Below, piece after piece: positions 11,375-19,461 of a DNA stretch of 64,000 nucleotides. A program made the translations under genes and the position numbers. The notes beneath the pieces were generated by a model. It was not told where the DNA came from. It saw only the letters and a program-made list of their open reading frames with translations, and did not search any database. Every line of letters begins with the position of its first letter. Position 1 is the stretch's first letter. The stretch lies in the NCBI GenBank assembly GCA_016712565.1, contig JADJQU010000031.1, positions 1 to 64,000 of the forward strand, in the 5' to 3' direction. Origin of the DNA: Planctomycetota bacterium (GTDB taxonomy: Bacteria > Planctomycetota > UBA1135 > GCA-002686595).

Positions 11375-12456
11375 GGCCGACTCCGCCCGCTGTCCCGGGC
11401 TTCTTCCACGCCGGGGCCCCCAGCGGACCGGTCGGCGGCGGTCCCCGGCGTGGCGAGATCGAGGCGCTCGCGCTCGAAGCACGCCGAGCGCCGGCCGCCC
11501 ACCAGCAGCACGTCGCTGACCGCCCGCGGAACTCCGGAAAGGGGCGGCCGCTGTTTGCGACAGGCCTCCTGGACGAACCCGCAGCGAGGCGCGAAGGCAC
11601 AGCCCGGTGAAGGGTTCAGCGGATCGGGCGGCGCGCCACCGATGGACTCCAGGCGCCTGCTTGCCGGGCCCCGGAGCCGCGGCACGCTGGCCAGGAGTCC
11701 GCGGGTGTAGGGATGCAGCGGGCGATCGAAGAGCTCCTCGGCCAGAGCCACCTCCACCACCCGGCCCGCATACATGACCTGCACCCGATCGGCGATGCGC
11801 GCCACCACGCCCAGATCGTGGGAAACGAGCAGGATCGCCGTGCCGTATTGGCGCTGGAGCGTGCGCAGCAGGTCGAGGATCTGGACCTGCACCGTCGCGT
11901 CCAGGGCGGTGGTGGGCTCGTCGGCGATCAGCACCTTGGGCTTGCAGATCAGGGCCATGGCGATCATGGCGCGCTGGCGCATGCCCCCCGAAAGCTCGTG
12001 GGGGTAGCTGTCCAGTCGCGCCTCGGGGTCGGAAAGGCCCACCTCGCCCAGGGCCTGGGCCGCGCGCACCCTGGCCTCGCGCCGCGAGAGTCCCTCGTGG
12101 ACCTCCAAGACCTCCGACAACTGGAGTCCCAGGGGCAGCAGCGGGTGGAGCGCACTGCGCGGATCCTGAAAGACCATGGCGATCTCCCGGCCCCGCACGC
12201 GGCGCAGGCGTTCGGGTGATGCGGCCAGCAGGTTCTCCCCGCCGAGGAGCACCTCGCCGGTCTCGATCACCCCCGGCGGATCGGGCACGAGGCCCAAGAG
12301 CGCCAGGCTGGCCACGGACTTGCCGCTGCCCGATTCGCCCACCAGGGCCACGGTCTCCCCCTGGGCCAGGTCCAGGGAGAACTCGTCCACCGCCTGGACC
12401 GGCCCGCGCTCGGTGTCGAAGCGCACCCGCAGGTTGCGGACCTCGAGCACCTTCAT
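11371..12456 (-). CDS. oppD: oligopeptide ABC transporter ATPase OppD
   Basis: First ATP-binding subunit, 361 residues. Walker A GESGSGKS at about 40-47, Q-loop MVFQDPRSALHP at about 94-105, signature ELSGGMRQRAMIAMAL at about 154-169, Walker B VLIADEPTTALD at about 175-186 and H-loop VSHD. The C-terminal family extension carries CAFAPRC...C, a cysteine set that in DppD-type subunits can bind an iron-sulfur cluster. ATG 12456 overlaps the oppC stop as ATGA. The paired D/F layout is typical of peptide or nickel importers; the substrate cannot be told from the ATPase. Confidence 0.92.
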   Translation of the reverse strand: MKVLEVRNLRVRFDTERGPVQAVDEFSLDLAQGETVALVGESGSGKSVASLALLGLVPDPPGVIETGEVLLGGENLLAASPERLRRVRGREIAMVFQDPRSALHPLLPLGLQLSEVLEVHEGLSRREARVRAAQALGEVGLSDPEARLDSYPHELSGGMRQRAMIAMALICKPKVLIADEPTTALDATVQVQILDLLRTLQRQYGTAILLVSHDLGVVARIADRVQVMYAGRVVEVALAEELFDRPLHPYTRGLLASVPRLRGPASRRLESIGGAPPDPLNPSPGCAFAPRCGFVQEACRKQRPPLSGVPRAVSDVLLVGGRRSACFERERLDLATPGTAADRSAGGPGVEEARDSGRSRP

Positions 12457-13532
12457 CGCAGCACCCCGCGCCCCAGGGCCGCCGGATCGAGGGCCTCGCG
12501 CAGCCCGTCGCCCAGGATCGTCAGCGCGAACAGCACCGTCGCCAGGGCCAGGGAGGGGAACACGATCAGCCACCAGTAGACGCGCAGGGGGCTCGCCGCC
12601 TCCAGGGCGTCCACGGCGAGCAGGCCCCAACTGACCTGCGGCGGCTCAACCCCAAGGCCCAGGAAGGACAGGAAAGCCTCCGAGAGGATCACCGAGGGAA
12701 TGGTCAGCGTCAGGAACACCACGACCAGGGAGAGCACGTTGGGCACGATGTGCACGGCCAGGATCCAGCCCATGCTCGCGCCGCCGGCCCGTGCGGCGGA
12801 GACGAACTCGGCGTGCTTCAGGGACAGCACCTGCCCGCGCACCACGCGCGCCATCGAGAGCCAGTAGAGCGCGCCGATGGCCAGGAAGAAGACCGACTCC
12901 CGCGACAGGCCCGCCAGGGAGTGGGTGGCGCCCACCAGCCCCAGCACGAAGATCACCACGAACGTGAAGGGCAGGGCGTAGAGCCCGTCCACCACGCGCA
13001 TCATCAGTCGATCCACCCAGCCGCCCGAGAGGGCCGCCACGGCTCCGTAGAGCACGCCGACGATCAGGCTCGTCAGGGTCGCGGCCAGGGCCACGAACAG
13101 CGACGTGCGGCTGCCCCAGATCAGGCGCGAAAGCAGGTCGCGCCCCTTGGAGTCCGTGCCGAGGAGCGGCGGCGTCTGCCAGGTTCCGAAGGCCTTCCCC
13201 CGCAGCTTCACGAGCTCTCGATCGATGGAAGAGAGGGCCCAGTACTCGCCCTTGAACTTCCCCTGGGCCGCGGGCCATGCGATCTGGGGCCCCACGGGTT
13301 CGCCGATGGCGTGCATGACGATGGGGGAGGGCAGCGGCAAAGCGGGCGCCAGCAGGCTCGTGGCTCCCACCAGCGCCAGGAACCAGCAGGCCAGGAAGGC
13401 GGCTCGGTTCTGCTTCAGGCGCGCCCAGGCGATGGCCCACAGGCCCTGGGAGCGCCGGCCCGCGAGCTTCTTCAGCACCTGCTCCATGGGCGCCGTGTCC
13501 AGGTCCCAGCGCGCCTTTGCCGGTGAACCCAT
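12453..13532 (-). CDS. oppC: oligopeptide ABC transporter permease OppC
   Basis: Inner-membrane permease, 359 residues. It has an N-terminal cytosolic segment, a first helix (AAFLACWFLALVGATSLLAP), an extracytoplasmic loop of about 75 residues, the typical LLGTDSKGRDLLSRLIWG entry and five more helices. The EAA loop that contacts the ATPases reads HAEFVSAARAGGASMGWILAV. The C-terminus ends in the family motif GLREALDPA. ATG 13532 shares one base with the oppB stop (TGATG). Confidence 0.93.
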   Translation of the reverse strand: MGSPAKARWDLDTAPMEQVLKKLAGRRSQGLWAIAWARLKQNRAAFLACWFLALVGATSLLAPALPLPSPIVMHAIGEPVGPQIAWPAAQGKFKGEYWALSSIDRELVKLRGKAFGTWQTPPLLGTDSKGRDLLSRLIWGSRTSLFVALAATLTSLIVGVLYGAVAALSGGWVDRLMMRVVDGLYALPFTFVVIFVLGLVGATHSLAGLSRESVFFLAIGALYWLSMARVVRGQVLSLKHAEFVSAARAGGASMGWILAVHIVPNVLSLVVVFLTLTIPSVILSEAFLSFLGLGVEPPQVSWGLLAVDALEAASPLRVYWWLIVFPSLALATVLFALTILGDGLREALDPAALGRGVLR

Positions 13533-14512
13533 CAGGCTTCCTCCAGGGGAATGCGCGGGTCCAGCAGCGTGTAGCAGATGTCCACCAGCGTGTTCAGGAA
13601 GAACACCAGGGCCGTGTAGAGGATCGTCACGCCCATGGCCAGCGTGTAGTCGCGGTTGAGGGCGCTGTTGACGAAGTGCTGGCCGGTGCCGGGGATGAAG
13701 AAGATCTTCTCGATCACCAGGCTGCCGGTCAGGATCCCGGCGCTGGCGGGCCCGAGGTAGCTGATCACCGGCAGGATTCCCTGCCGCAGGGCGTGGCGCA
13801 GCACCACGATGCGCACGGGCATGCCCTTGGCGATCGCCGTGCGCACGTAGTCCTGGCCCAGGGCCTCGAACATCCCGGCGCGCACCAGCCGCGCGATGGA
13901 GGCGGCCACGGGCGCTCCCAGGGCGATGGCAGGCAGGATCGCCTGACTGGGCCTGCCCCAACCCGCCACGGGGAAGATCGGCAGCAAGAACACGAACACG
14001 AGGATCAGCACCGACGCCAGCACGAAGCCCGGCAGGGCGACCCCCAGGGTCGAGCCCCAATGGAGCGCCAGGTCGAGCTTGCTTCCGGGTCGCAGGGCGC
14101 AGCACAGGCCGGCGCCCACGCCCGCCACCACGGCGAAGACCAGCGCCAGGGCGCCCAACTCCAGGGAGACGGGCAGGGATTGGGCCAGCACCTCGCCCAC
14201 GCTGAAGTCGCGGTACTTGAGGGACGGCCCCAGGTCGCCCGCCAGCACGCCGCCGAAGGGATCGCTGCCGTCGCCGTCGATCCAACCGCGCGAGCCCAGT
14301 TCCAGGGGACCCACGTAGGCCAGGTACTGCTTCCACAGCGGCCAATCCAGGTGGTAGCGCTCGCGCAGGGCCGCCTCGACGCTCGCCGCCGCGCGCCGTT
14401 CGCCGCTGAAGGGGCCGCCGGGCGCCGCGCGCATCAGGAAAAACGCCAGCGTGACCACCGCCCAGAGCGTGAGCACGAACCACAGCGCCCGGCGCACCAG
14501 AAAGCCCGCCAC
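13532..14512 (-). CDS. oppB: oligopeptide ABC transporter permease OppB
   Basis: Inner-membrane permease, 326 residues with six predicted helices. It starts GTG at 14512 with a typical N-terminus (FLVRRALWFVLTLWAVVTLA), then the extracytoplasmic segment RAAPGGPFSGE. The EAA loop is GQDYVRTAIAKGMPVRIVVLRHAL. It pairs with OppC to form the pore and is separated from the oppA stop by only one base. Confidence 0.93.
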   Translation of the reverse strand: MAGFLVRRALWFVLTLWAVVTLAFFLMRAAPGGPFSGERRAAASVEAALRERYHLDWPLWKQYLAYVGPLELGSRGWIDGDGSDPFGGVLAGDLGPSLKYRDFSVGEVLAQSLPVSLELGALALVFAVVAGVGAGLCCALRPGSKLDLALHWGSTLGVALPGFVLASVLILVFVFLLPIFPVAGWGRPSQAILPAIALGAPVAASIARLVRAGMFEALGQDYVRTAIAKGMPVRIVVLRHALRQGILPVISYLGPASAGILTGSLVIEKIFFIPGTGQHFVNSALNRDYTLAMGVTILYTALVFFLNTLVDICYTLLDPRIPLEEA

Positions 14513-14513
14513 G

Positions 14514-16280
14514 TCAGCGGCCCCCGCCCCGTCGAGACCCCTTGGGATACAAACCGGCCTTGGGGCCCCGGGCGGGCACCGACTCCAGGCTGCCGACGCG
14601 CAGGCGGCGCTCCTGCCACAACTCGTCGTCGCTCTTCCAGTACCAGAACTTCGGATTCTGCTCGTTGAGCAGGTTGCCGTGGAAGCCCCCCAGCCGGGGG
14701 TTGACCACGTTCTGGGCGACGTAGGAGTAGATCGGAATCGCCGGGACTTCCTCGATCAGGATGCGCTCGGCCGCGGCCAGCAGGCGATTGCGCTTCTTCG
14801 CGTCGAGCTCGCGCTCGGAGCGCGCGATGAGTTCATCGAAGGCCGCGTTCTTCCAGCCGGTGCGGTTGTTGGGGTTGTCGCTCGTGAAGATCGACAGGAA
14901 CGAGGACGCATCGGGATAGTCCGCGATCCAGGAGGAGCGCGAGATCTGGTAATCGAGGTGGTTCTGGCTGTCGAGCCAGACCTTCCACTCCTGGTTGGCG
15001 AAGCGGATGTCCAGTCCCAGTGCGCTCTTCCAGGTGTCCGCCAGAATCTCGGCGATGTCGCGGTGACTCTCGGCCGTGTTGTAGTGGATCACGAGCGGCG
15101 CGCCGAGCGTCTCCGGCGGAAGGCCGGCCGAGGCCAGGAGGCGCCTGGCCCCGGGCAGGTTGGAGAGGTCCTGCATGGGCGAGACGTAGTCGCCCAGGCG
15201 GCCCCAGGGCACGAACGACGTGCAGGGCTCCTGGCCGATGCCCAGCAGTTGGTTGCAGACGGCCTCCCGATTCGCGGTCAGGGCCAGGGCCTGGCGCACG
15301 CGCACGTTGTCGAGCGGCGGCCGGCTGCAGTTCAGGCGGTAGAAGTACAGCCCCAGGTACGGCGATTCCGTGGGCCGGAAATCCTCGCGGCCCAGGAGCT
15401 TGCGCGCGTAGAGCGGAGGCACGCTGCCGTCCAGCCAGTCGCACCCGCCCGTCAGGTACAGGTTGAGCGCCGTGCCCCAGTGCTCCACCGCCAGGGCGTC
15501 GATCAGGCCGAAGGCCACCTGGGCCTCGTCCCAGTAGCGCGGGTTCTTGCGCAGCCGGATCCGGTCGTTGATGCGACGCAGCTCGAGCGTGTAGGGCCCA
15601 TTTGTCACCAGATTCCCGGGAGCCAGCCAGCGGGCGGTCCAGTTCTCCGGGTGAAGCCGGGTGATCTCCTGCAGGCTCCGCGCGTGCACCGGCAGCAGTG
15701 CGGTCGAGGCCAGGAGGTGCAGGAAGTAGCTGCGCGGGCTCTCCAATTCGAGCCTGAGCACCAGGGCATTGGGCGTCTTGATGCCCACGCTGTCCCAGTC
15801 CCCGCTGCCCCCGTGGAAATCCCTGGCCCCGACCACCGGGAACAGGAAGGAGGCGAAGGGCGAGGCCGTGGTCGGCAGCAGCAGGCGCTGGAAGCTGAAG
15901 GCGAAGTCCGAGGCCGTCAGGGGGTCGCCGTTGGACCAGGTCAGGCCGGGTCGCAGTCGAAAGGTCCAGGAGAGGCCGTCCGGGGACACCTCCCAGCTCT
16001 CTGCGGCCCCCGGGAGGATCGACAGGTCCAGCGGGTCCCGAATCACCAGCCCCTCGTAGAGGGCCCGCAGGATCCGGCCCTCGGGGATGCTCGAAACCGC
16101 GGCCGGGTCGAGGGTACTGACCTCGGAGTTGTTGTTGAAGGTGAAGTCAGCTTCCGGCAACGCGGCCAGTCCGGCCCGGGACAGGGCCCAGCCCAGGCCC
16201 GCCAGGAACAGCGCGGCGGGCAGCGTCCACAACCACCGCCGCGCGCGCTTCACCCATTGCATCCATTGCACCGGGGGCAT
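14514..16280 (-). CDS. oppA: oligopeptide-binding protein OppA (SBP family 5)
   Basis: Substrate-binding protein, 588 residues. After a basic start there is one hydrophobic segment (LWTLPAALFLAGLGWALS), a signal peptide or membrane anchor without a lipobox cysteine. Family-5 binding-protein blocks are clear: STLDPAAVSSIPEGRILRALYEGL, SWTFRLRPGLTWSNGDPLTASDFAFSF split over two strands, and NGPYTLELRRINDRIRLRKN. ATG 16280 was chosen because a TAGCAT -10 box lies 6 nt before it. First gene of oppABCDF and divergent from the second binding protein. Its overall pattern is that of peptide binders, but the ligand is unknown. Confidence 0.9.
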   Translation of the reverse strand: MPPVQWMQWVKRARRWLWTLPAALFLAGLGWALSRAGLAALPEADFTFNNNSEVSTLDPAAVSSIPEGRILRALYEGLVIRDPLDLSILPGAAESWEVSPDGLSWTFRLRPGLTWSNGDPLTASDFAFSFQRLLLPTTASPFASFLFPVVGARDFHGGSGDWDSVGIKTPNALVLRLELESPRSYFLHLLASTALLPVHARSLQEITRLHPENWTARWLAPGNLVTNGPYTLELRRINDRIRLRKNPRYWDEAQVAFGLIDALAVEHWGTALNLYLTGGCDWLDGSVPPLYARKLLGREDFRPTESPYLGLYFYRLNCSRPPLDNVRVRQALALTANREAVCNQLLGIGQEPCTSFVPWGRLGDYVSPMQDLSNLPGARRLLASAGLPPETLGAPLVIHYNTAESHRDIAEILADTWKSALGLDIRFANQEWKVWLDSQNHLDYQISRSSWIADYPDASSFLSIFTSDNPNNRTGWKNAAFDELIARSERELDAKKRNRLLAAAERILIEEVPAIPIYSYVAQNVVNPRLGGFHGNLLNEQNPKFWYWKSDDELWQERRLRVGSLESVPARGPKAGLYPKGSRRGGGR

Positions 16281-16286
16281 CCTCGC

Positions 16287-16314
16287 ATGCTATCAGCGCG
16301 GTCCTGCCCCTCAA
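16287..16314 (-). promoter_or_regulatory. promoter of oppABCDF
   Basis: On the minus strand TTGAGG (16314-16309), a 16-nt spacer and TAGCAT (16292-16287) form a sigma70-type promoter. Only 6 nt separate the -10 box from the oppA ATG at 16280, which predicts a leaderless mRNA. Confidence 0.5.
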
Positions 16315-16346
16315 GCCGCGCGCGGGGAACTGCGGCCCATCCCGAC

Positions 16347-16375
16347 TTGACGCCCCCCAGCCCCGCCCCTAGGTT
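16347..16375 (+). promoter_or_regulatory. promoter of the second peptide transporter operon
   Basis: TTGACG (16347-16352), a 17-nt spacer and TAGGTT (16370-16375) are a good sigma70-type match. The GTG start at 16383 follows after 7 nt. The -35 boxes of this and the opposite promoter are 32 bp apart, so a shared regulator could bind between them. Confidence 0.55.
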
Positions 16376-16382
16376 CGCTCCC

Positions 16383-18407
16383 GTGGGAGCCCCGCGCCGC
16401 ACGCCCGACGGTCTGGTGTCGGCGTGGTGCGCGATCGGATTGCTGTGGGGGAACCTCCAGGCCGTGGCGAGCGAGCCCGCCGCCAGGGGGACCTGGGCCC
16501 AGGCCCCGGCCCCGGCCGCGGAACTGCCCGCCCACTCGCCGAGCGCCCCGCGGGGTTCCCCGCCGGCCCCCCAGGAGCGGGGCGGTCCGGGTGGGCAGCG
16601 ACCGGGCTCTCCGCCGGACCAGTTCCGGCCCGGGTTCGACCCGGCGCGCGACAAACTGCCCTTGGCGGTGGACGGCGGAAGGGTCGTGGTGCACCTGCTC
16701 TCCTTCCCGCGCAGCCTGAACTTCATGATCGAGAACTCCTCGGTCACGAGGCGCATGTGGAACGAGCTCCACGAGAGTCTGATCCGGCAGGACTGGGAGA
16801 GCTGGGAGTACGTGCCGGTGCTCGCCGAGAGCTTCCGCGTCCTCGACCAGCTCGTCGCCGCGGACGGCGACGTCTCCACCGGCGTCGGAGTGCGGATCGG
16901 GGAGTTCCGCGCGGGCCGCGCAGAGGACGGATCCGAGTCGTGGCTCGAGACCGTGAGCGGCGGCGACCGGAAAGCCACGGGCAAGATCCAAAGACAGCCT
17001 GGCGAGCGACTGCTGCGCGGCACCGTGTTCGATTTCACCCTTCGCCAGGGCGTCCAGTGGCAGGACGGCGCCGAGTTCGACGCGCGCGACGTCCTGTTCT
17101 CGTTCGCCTGCTTCAGGAATCCCCACGTGCGCTGCGGCGAGAAGCGCTTTCAGTTCGACAAGATCGCGCGCGTCGAGTCCGACTCGCCGTTCCACGTGCG
17201 TTTCGTGTTCCGCGAGCCGTACTTCCTCGCCCACAACGTGTTCGAGGGGCTGACGATCCTGCCGGCGCACCTGTACGACCTTTCCGACCCGCGCAATCCC
17301 GACCACAAGGAAGGCGCGAGCGCCGAGGAGCAGGGCCGTTTCGTCGAGGAGCATCCCGTGAACCGCAAGTGGGTGGGCCTCGGGCCCTACCGCCTGGTCG
17401 AGTGGAGCGACACCGCGATCGTGGCGCGGCGTTGGGACGGCTACTGGGACCGCGCGAACGGCGGCCACGTCGACGAGATCGTCTGGCGCAAGATCGCCGA
17501 CGACGGCGCGGCCATCACGGCCCTCACGGAGGGAGAACTCGACTACTTCGATCGCTTGAGCGGCGAGGACTACTTCGGCGGCCGCACGGACAACGATGCT
17601 TTCCGCGAGCGCTTCTACAAGGGCCATTCCTACGGCCCCCAGATCACCTACACGGCCTGGAACACGCGCCGCGCCAAGCTCGCCGACCCGCGCGTGCGCA
17701 CGGCCCTGGGAATGTGCTTCGACTGGGAGGGCTTCATCCAGAGCTACTACAAGGGGCTTGCCGTGCGCGTCACCGGCGAGCAGTACCTGGACGGGCCGGC
17801 CTACGACAAGTCCATCCCACCGCTGCCGTTCGACCTCGAGGGCGCTCGGGCACTGCTCGCCAAGTCCGGCTGGTTGGACCGCAACCAGGACGGCTGGGTG
17901 GATCGGGAGGGCGTGAAGCTGTCCATCGAGTTTCTCTACCCCAGCGGCAATCGCACCAGCGAACTCTCCGGCCAGCTGCTGCAGGCCAACCTGAAGCAGG
18001 TGGGGGTGGAACTGGTGCTGGTGGCCCGCGAGTGGGGCGCCATGCAGGAGGCGATCCGGGCCCGAAAATTCGACGCGATCTCCATGGGCTGGATCACGCC
18101 TCTGGTGGTGGATCCCGAACAGGCCTGGCATTCCAAGTGGTCCGGCCCCGACAGCGCGAACCACTCGGGCCTGGCCGATCCCGAGGTGGATCGACTGATC
18201 GAGCAGATCCAGCGCGAGGTGGATCCTGCGCGGCAGAAGGCACTGTTCTCCGAGCTCCAGCGCAGCGTCTACGCGCTCCAGCCCTACCTGTTCGGCGTCA
18301 ACGTGCCGCGCAAGTTCGCCGTCGCCAAGCGCGTGCGCAACCTGCAGTGCTTCGTGCTGGACCCCGGCTACTCGATCCGCCGCTGGTTCCTGGACGGACC
18401 CAGGTAG
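16383..18407 (+). CDS. peptide-type substrate-binding protein of second ABC importer
   Basis: A second SBP family 5 protein, about 674 residues. The GTG at 16383 gives a basic start and a hydrophobic core ending in a signal-peptidase-like AVAS site; GTG 16416 is an alternative. A Pro/Gly-rich linker (about 35-85) precedes the binding domain, where the blocks FDFTLRQGVQWQDGAEFDARD, WVGLGPYRLVEWSDTAIVARR and PRVRTALGMCFDWEGF are typical. The protein is longer than OppA above and not closely similar, so it likely binds a different ligand. It is followed by its own permeases and fused ATPase. The long upstream continuation of this frame is antisense to oppA and is not coding. Confidence 0.88.
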   Translation: MGAPRRTPDGLVSAWCAIGLLWGNLQAVASEPAARGTWAQAPAPAAELPAHSPSAPRGSPPAPQERGGPGGQRPGSPPDQFRPGFDPARDKLPLAVDGGRVVVHLLSFPRSLNFMIENSSVTRRMWNELHESLIRQDWESWEYVPVLAESFRVLDQLVAADGDVSTGVGVRIGEFRAGRAEDGSESWLETVSGGDRKATGKIQRQPGERLLRGTVFDFTLRQGVQWQDGAEFDARDVLFSFACFRNPHVRCGEKRFQFDKIARVESDSPFHVRFVFREPYFLAHNVFEGLTILPAHLYDLSDPRNPDHKEGASAEEQGRFVEEHPVNRKWVGLGPYRLVEWSDTAIVARRWDGYWDRANGGHVDEIVWRKIADDGAAITALTEGELDYFDRLSGEDYFGGRTDNDAFRERFYKGHSYGPQITYTAWNTRRAKLADPRVRTALGMCFDWEGFIQSYYKGLAVRVTGEQYLDGPAYDKSIPPLPFDLEGARALLAKSGWLDRNQDGWVDREGVKLSIEFLYPSGNRTSELSGQLLQANLKQVGVELVLVAREWGAMQEAIRARKFDAISMGWITPLVVDPEQAWHSKWSGPDSANHSGLADPEVDRLIEQIQREVDPARQKALFSELQRSVYALQPYLFGVNVPRKFAVAKRVRNLQCFVLDPGYSIRRWFLDGPR

Positions 18408-18426
18408 GCGGACGGTCGGCGGAGGA

Positions 18427-19461
18427 ATGCGCGTGCTGCTCCATTGCGCGAAACGCCTCGGCTGGACGCTCGTCACCCTGTGGCTCGCCACGTGCGTGAC
18501 CTTCGCCCTGCTGCACTTGGCTCCGGGAACTCCCGCGGCCTCCTCGGTGGGCGAGGGGGAGAGTCTCTCCGCCGCGCGGGACGCGGCCAGCCTGGAGCGC
18601 TTTCGCCGCGAGCACCTGCTGGATCGGCCGCTCGCTGTGCAGTACCTCGACTACCTCGGCCCCTTCGACCTGTCGGAGCGGGGGCATCCCTGGTTCGGCG
18701 GCAGCGGAGAGCGTCCCTACGGCGGCCTCTTCTGCGGCGACCTGGGCGTGGAGCTCTTGCGGCCCGGCGTGCCCGTGGCGGGCGAGATCGAGAAGCGCCT
18801 CGCCGTGACCCTGCCCCTGATGTTCTGCGCGCTCCTGGGCTCCACATGCCGTATGATACCCCTGGGCGTCAGGCGGCGCGGCGCCCCGGGCAGCCGCTGG
18901 GACCGCTTCACCGACGACCGGGGGCGTTTTCTCCTGGTGGCCCTGCCGGTGTTCTGGGCCGGCGTGCTGCTGCAGACCCTGCTGGGCGCCCGCGGGCTCG
19001 ACCTGCTGCCGGTGCTCTGGCCGGCGGGGGAGGCGACCGCGGCCCAGGTGCTCGCCGCCTCGGTGCTGCCGGTGGCCTGCGCGGCCTACGGCATCGCGGC
19101 CTACGTTTCGCGCCAGACGCGCGCGGCCATGATCGAGGCCTTGGAATCCGACTGGGTGCGCACGCTGCGGGCTCGGGGCCTCGCCGAGAGCCGCATCGTC
19201 TGGCGCCACGCCCTGCGCAACGCGGCAGCTCCCCTGTGCATGCACTTCGGGCAGGTGCTGCCGGCGCTGGCGGCGGGTTCGGTGCTGATCGAGACGATTT
19301 TCGACGTGCCGGGCGTCGGCACCTACTTGTACCGGGGCTTGCTCCAGCGCGAGGTGGACATCGTGACCGGCGTCGTGCTCGTGAGCGCGCTGTTCGCGGG
19401 CCTGGGCCTCCTGCTCTCGGACTTGCTCCACGGGAGCCTGGACCCGCGGGCGCGGCCATGA
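18427..19461 (+). CDS. ABC permease, OppB type (second system)
   Basis: 344 residues with an OppB-like N-terminus (RLGWTLVTLWLATCVTFALLH) and a C-terminal half with the EAA loop ESDWVRTLRARGLAESRIVWR, followed by the FDVPGVGTYLY block. The region around residues 138-165 (STCRMIPLGVRRRGAPGSRW) is more polar than usual, so one helix is weak or short compared with OppB at 13532-14512. The start is ATG 18427 in a 19-nt gap after the binding protein; its stop overlaps the next ATG as ATGA. Confidence 0.87.
   Translation: MRVLLHCAKRLGWTLVTLWLATCVTFALLHLAPGTPAASSVGEGESLSAARDAASLERFRREHLLDRPLAVQYLDYLGPFDLSERGHPWFGGSGERPYGGLFCGDLGVELLRPGVPVAGEIEKRLAVTLPLMFCALLGSTCRMIPLGVRRRGAPGSRWDRFTDDRGRFLLVALPVFWAGVLLQTLLGARGLDLLPVLWPAGEATAAQVLAASVLPVACAAYGIAAYVSRQTRAAMIEALESDWVRTLRARGLAESRIVWRHALRNAAAPLCMHFGQVLPALAAGSVLIETIFDVPGVGTYLYRGLLQREVDIVTGVVLVSALFAGLGLLLSDLLHGSLDPRARP

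Noticed and set aside
14451..16382. Upstream extension of the second binding protein
   Set aside because: This part of the frame is antisense to oppA. Promoter elements and a signal peptide place the real start at 16383.
16620..16640. GGTTCGAC-like T-loop of a tRNA (also seen near 10548 and 44392)
   Set aside because: Each match lies inside a well-supported protein gene, and no acceptor stem or anticodon arm can be built around it.
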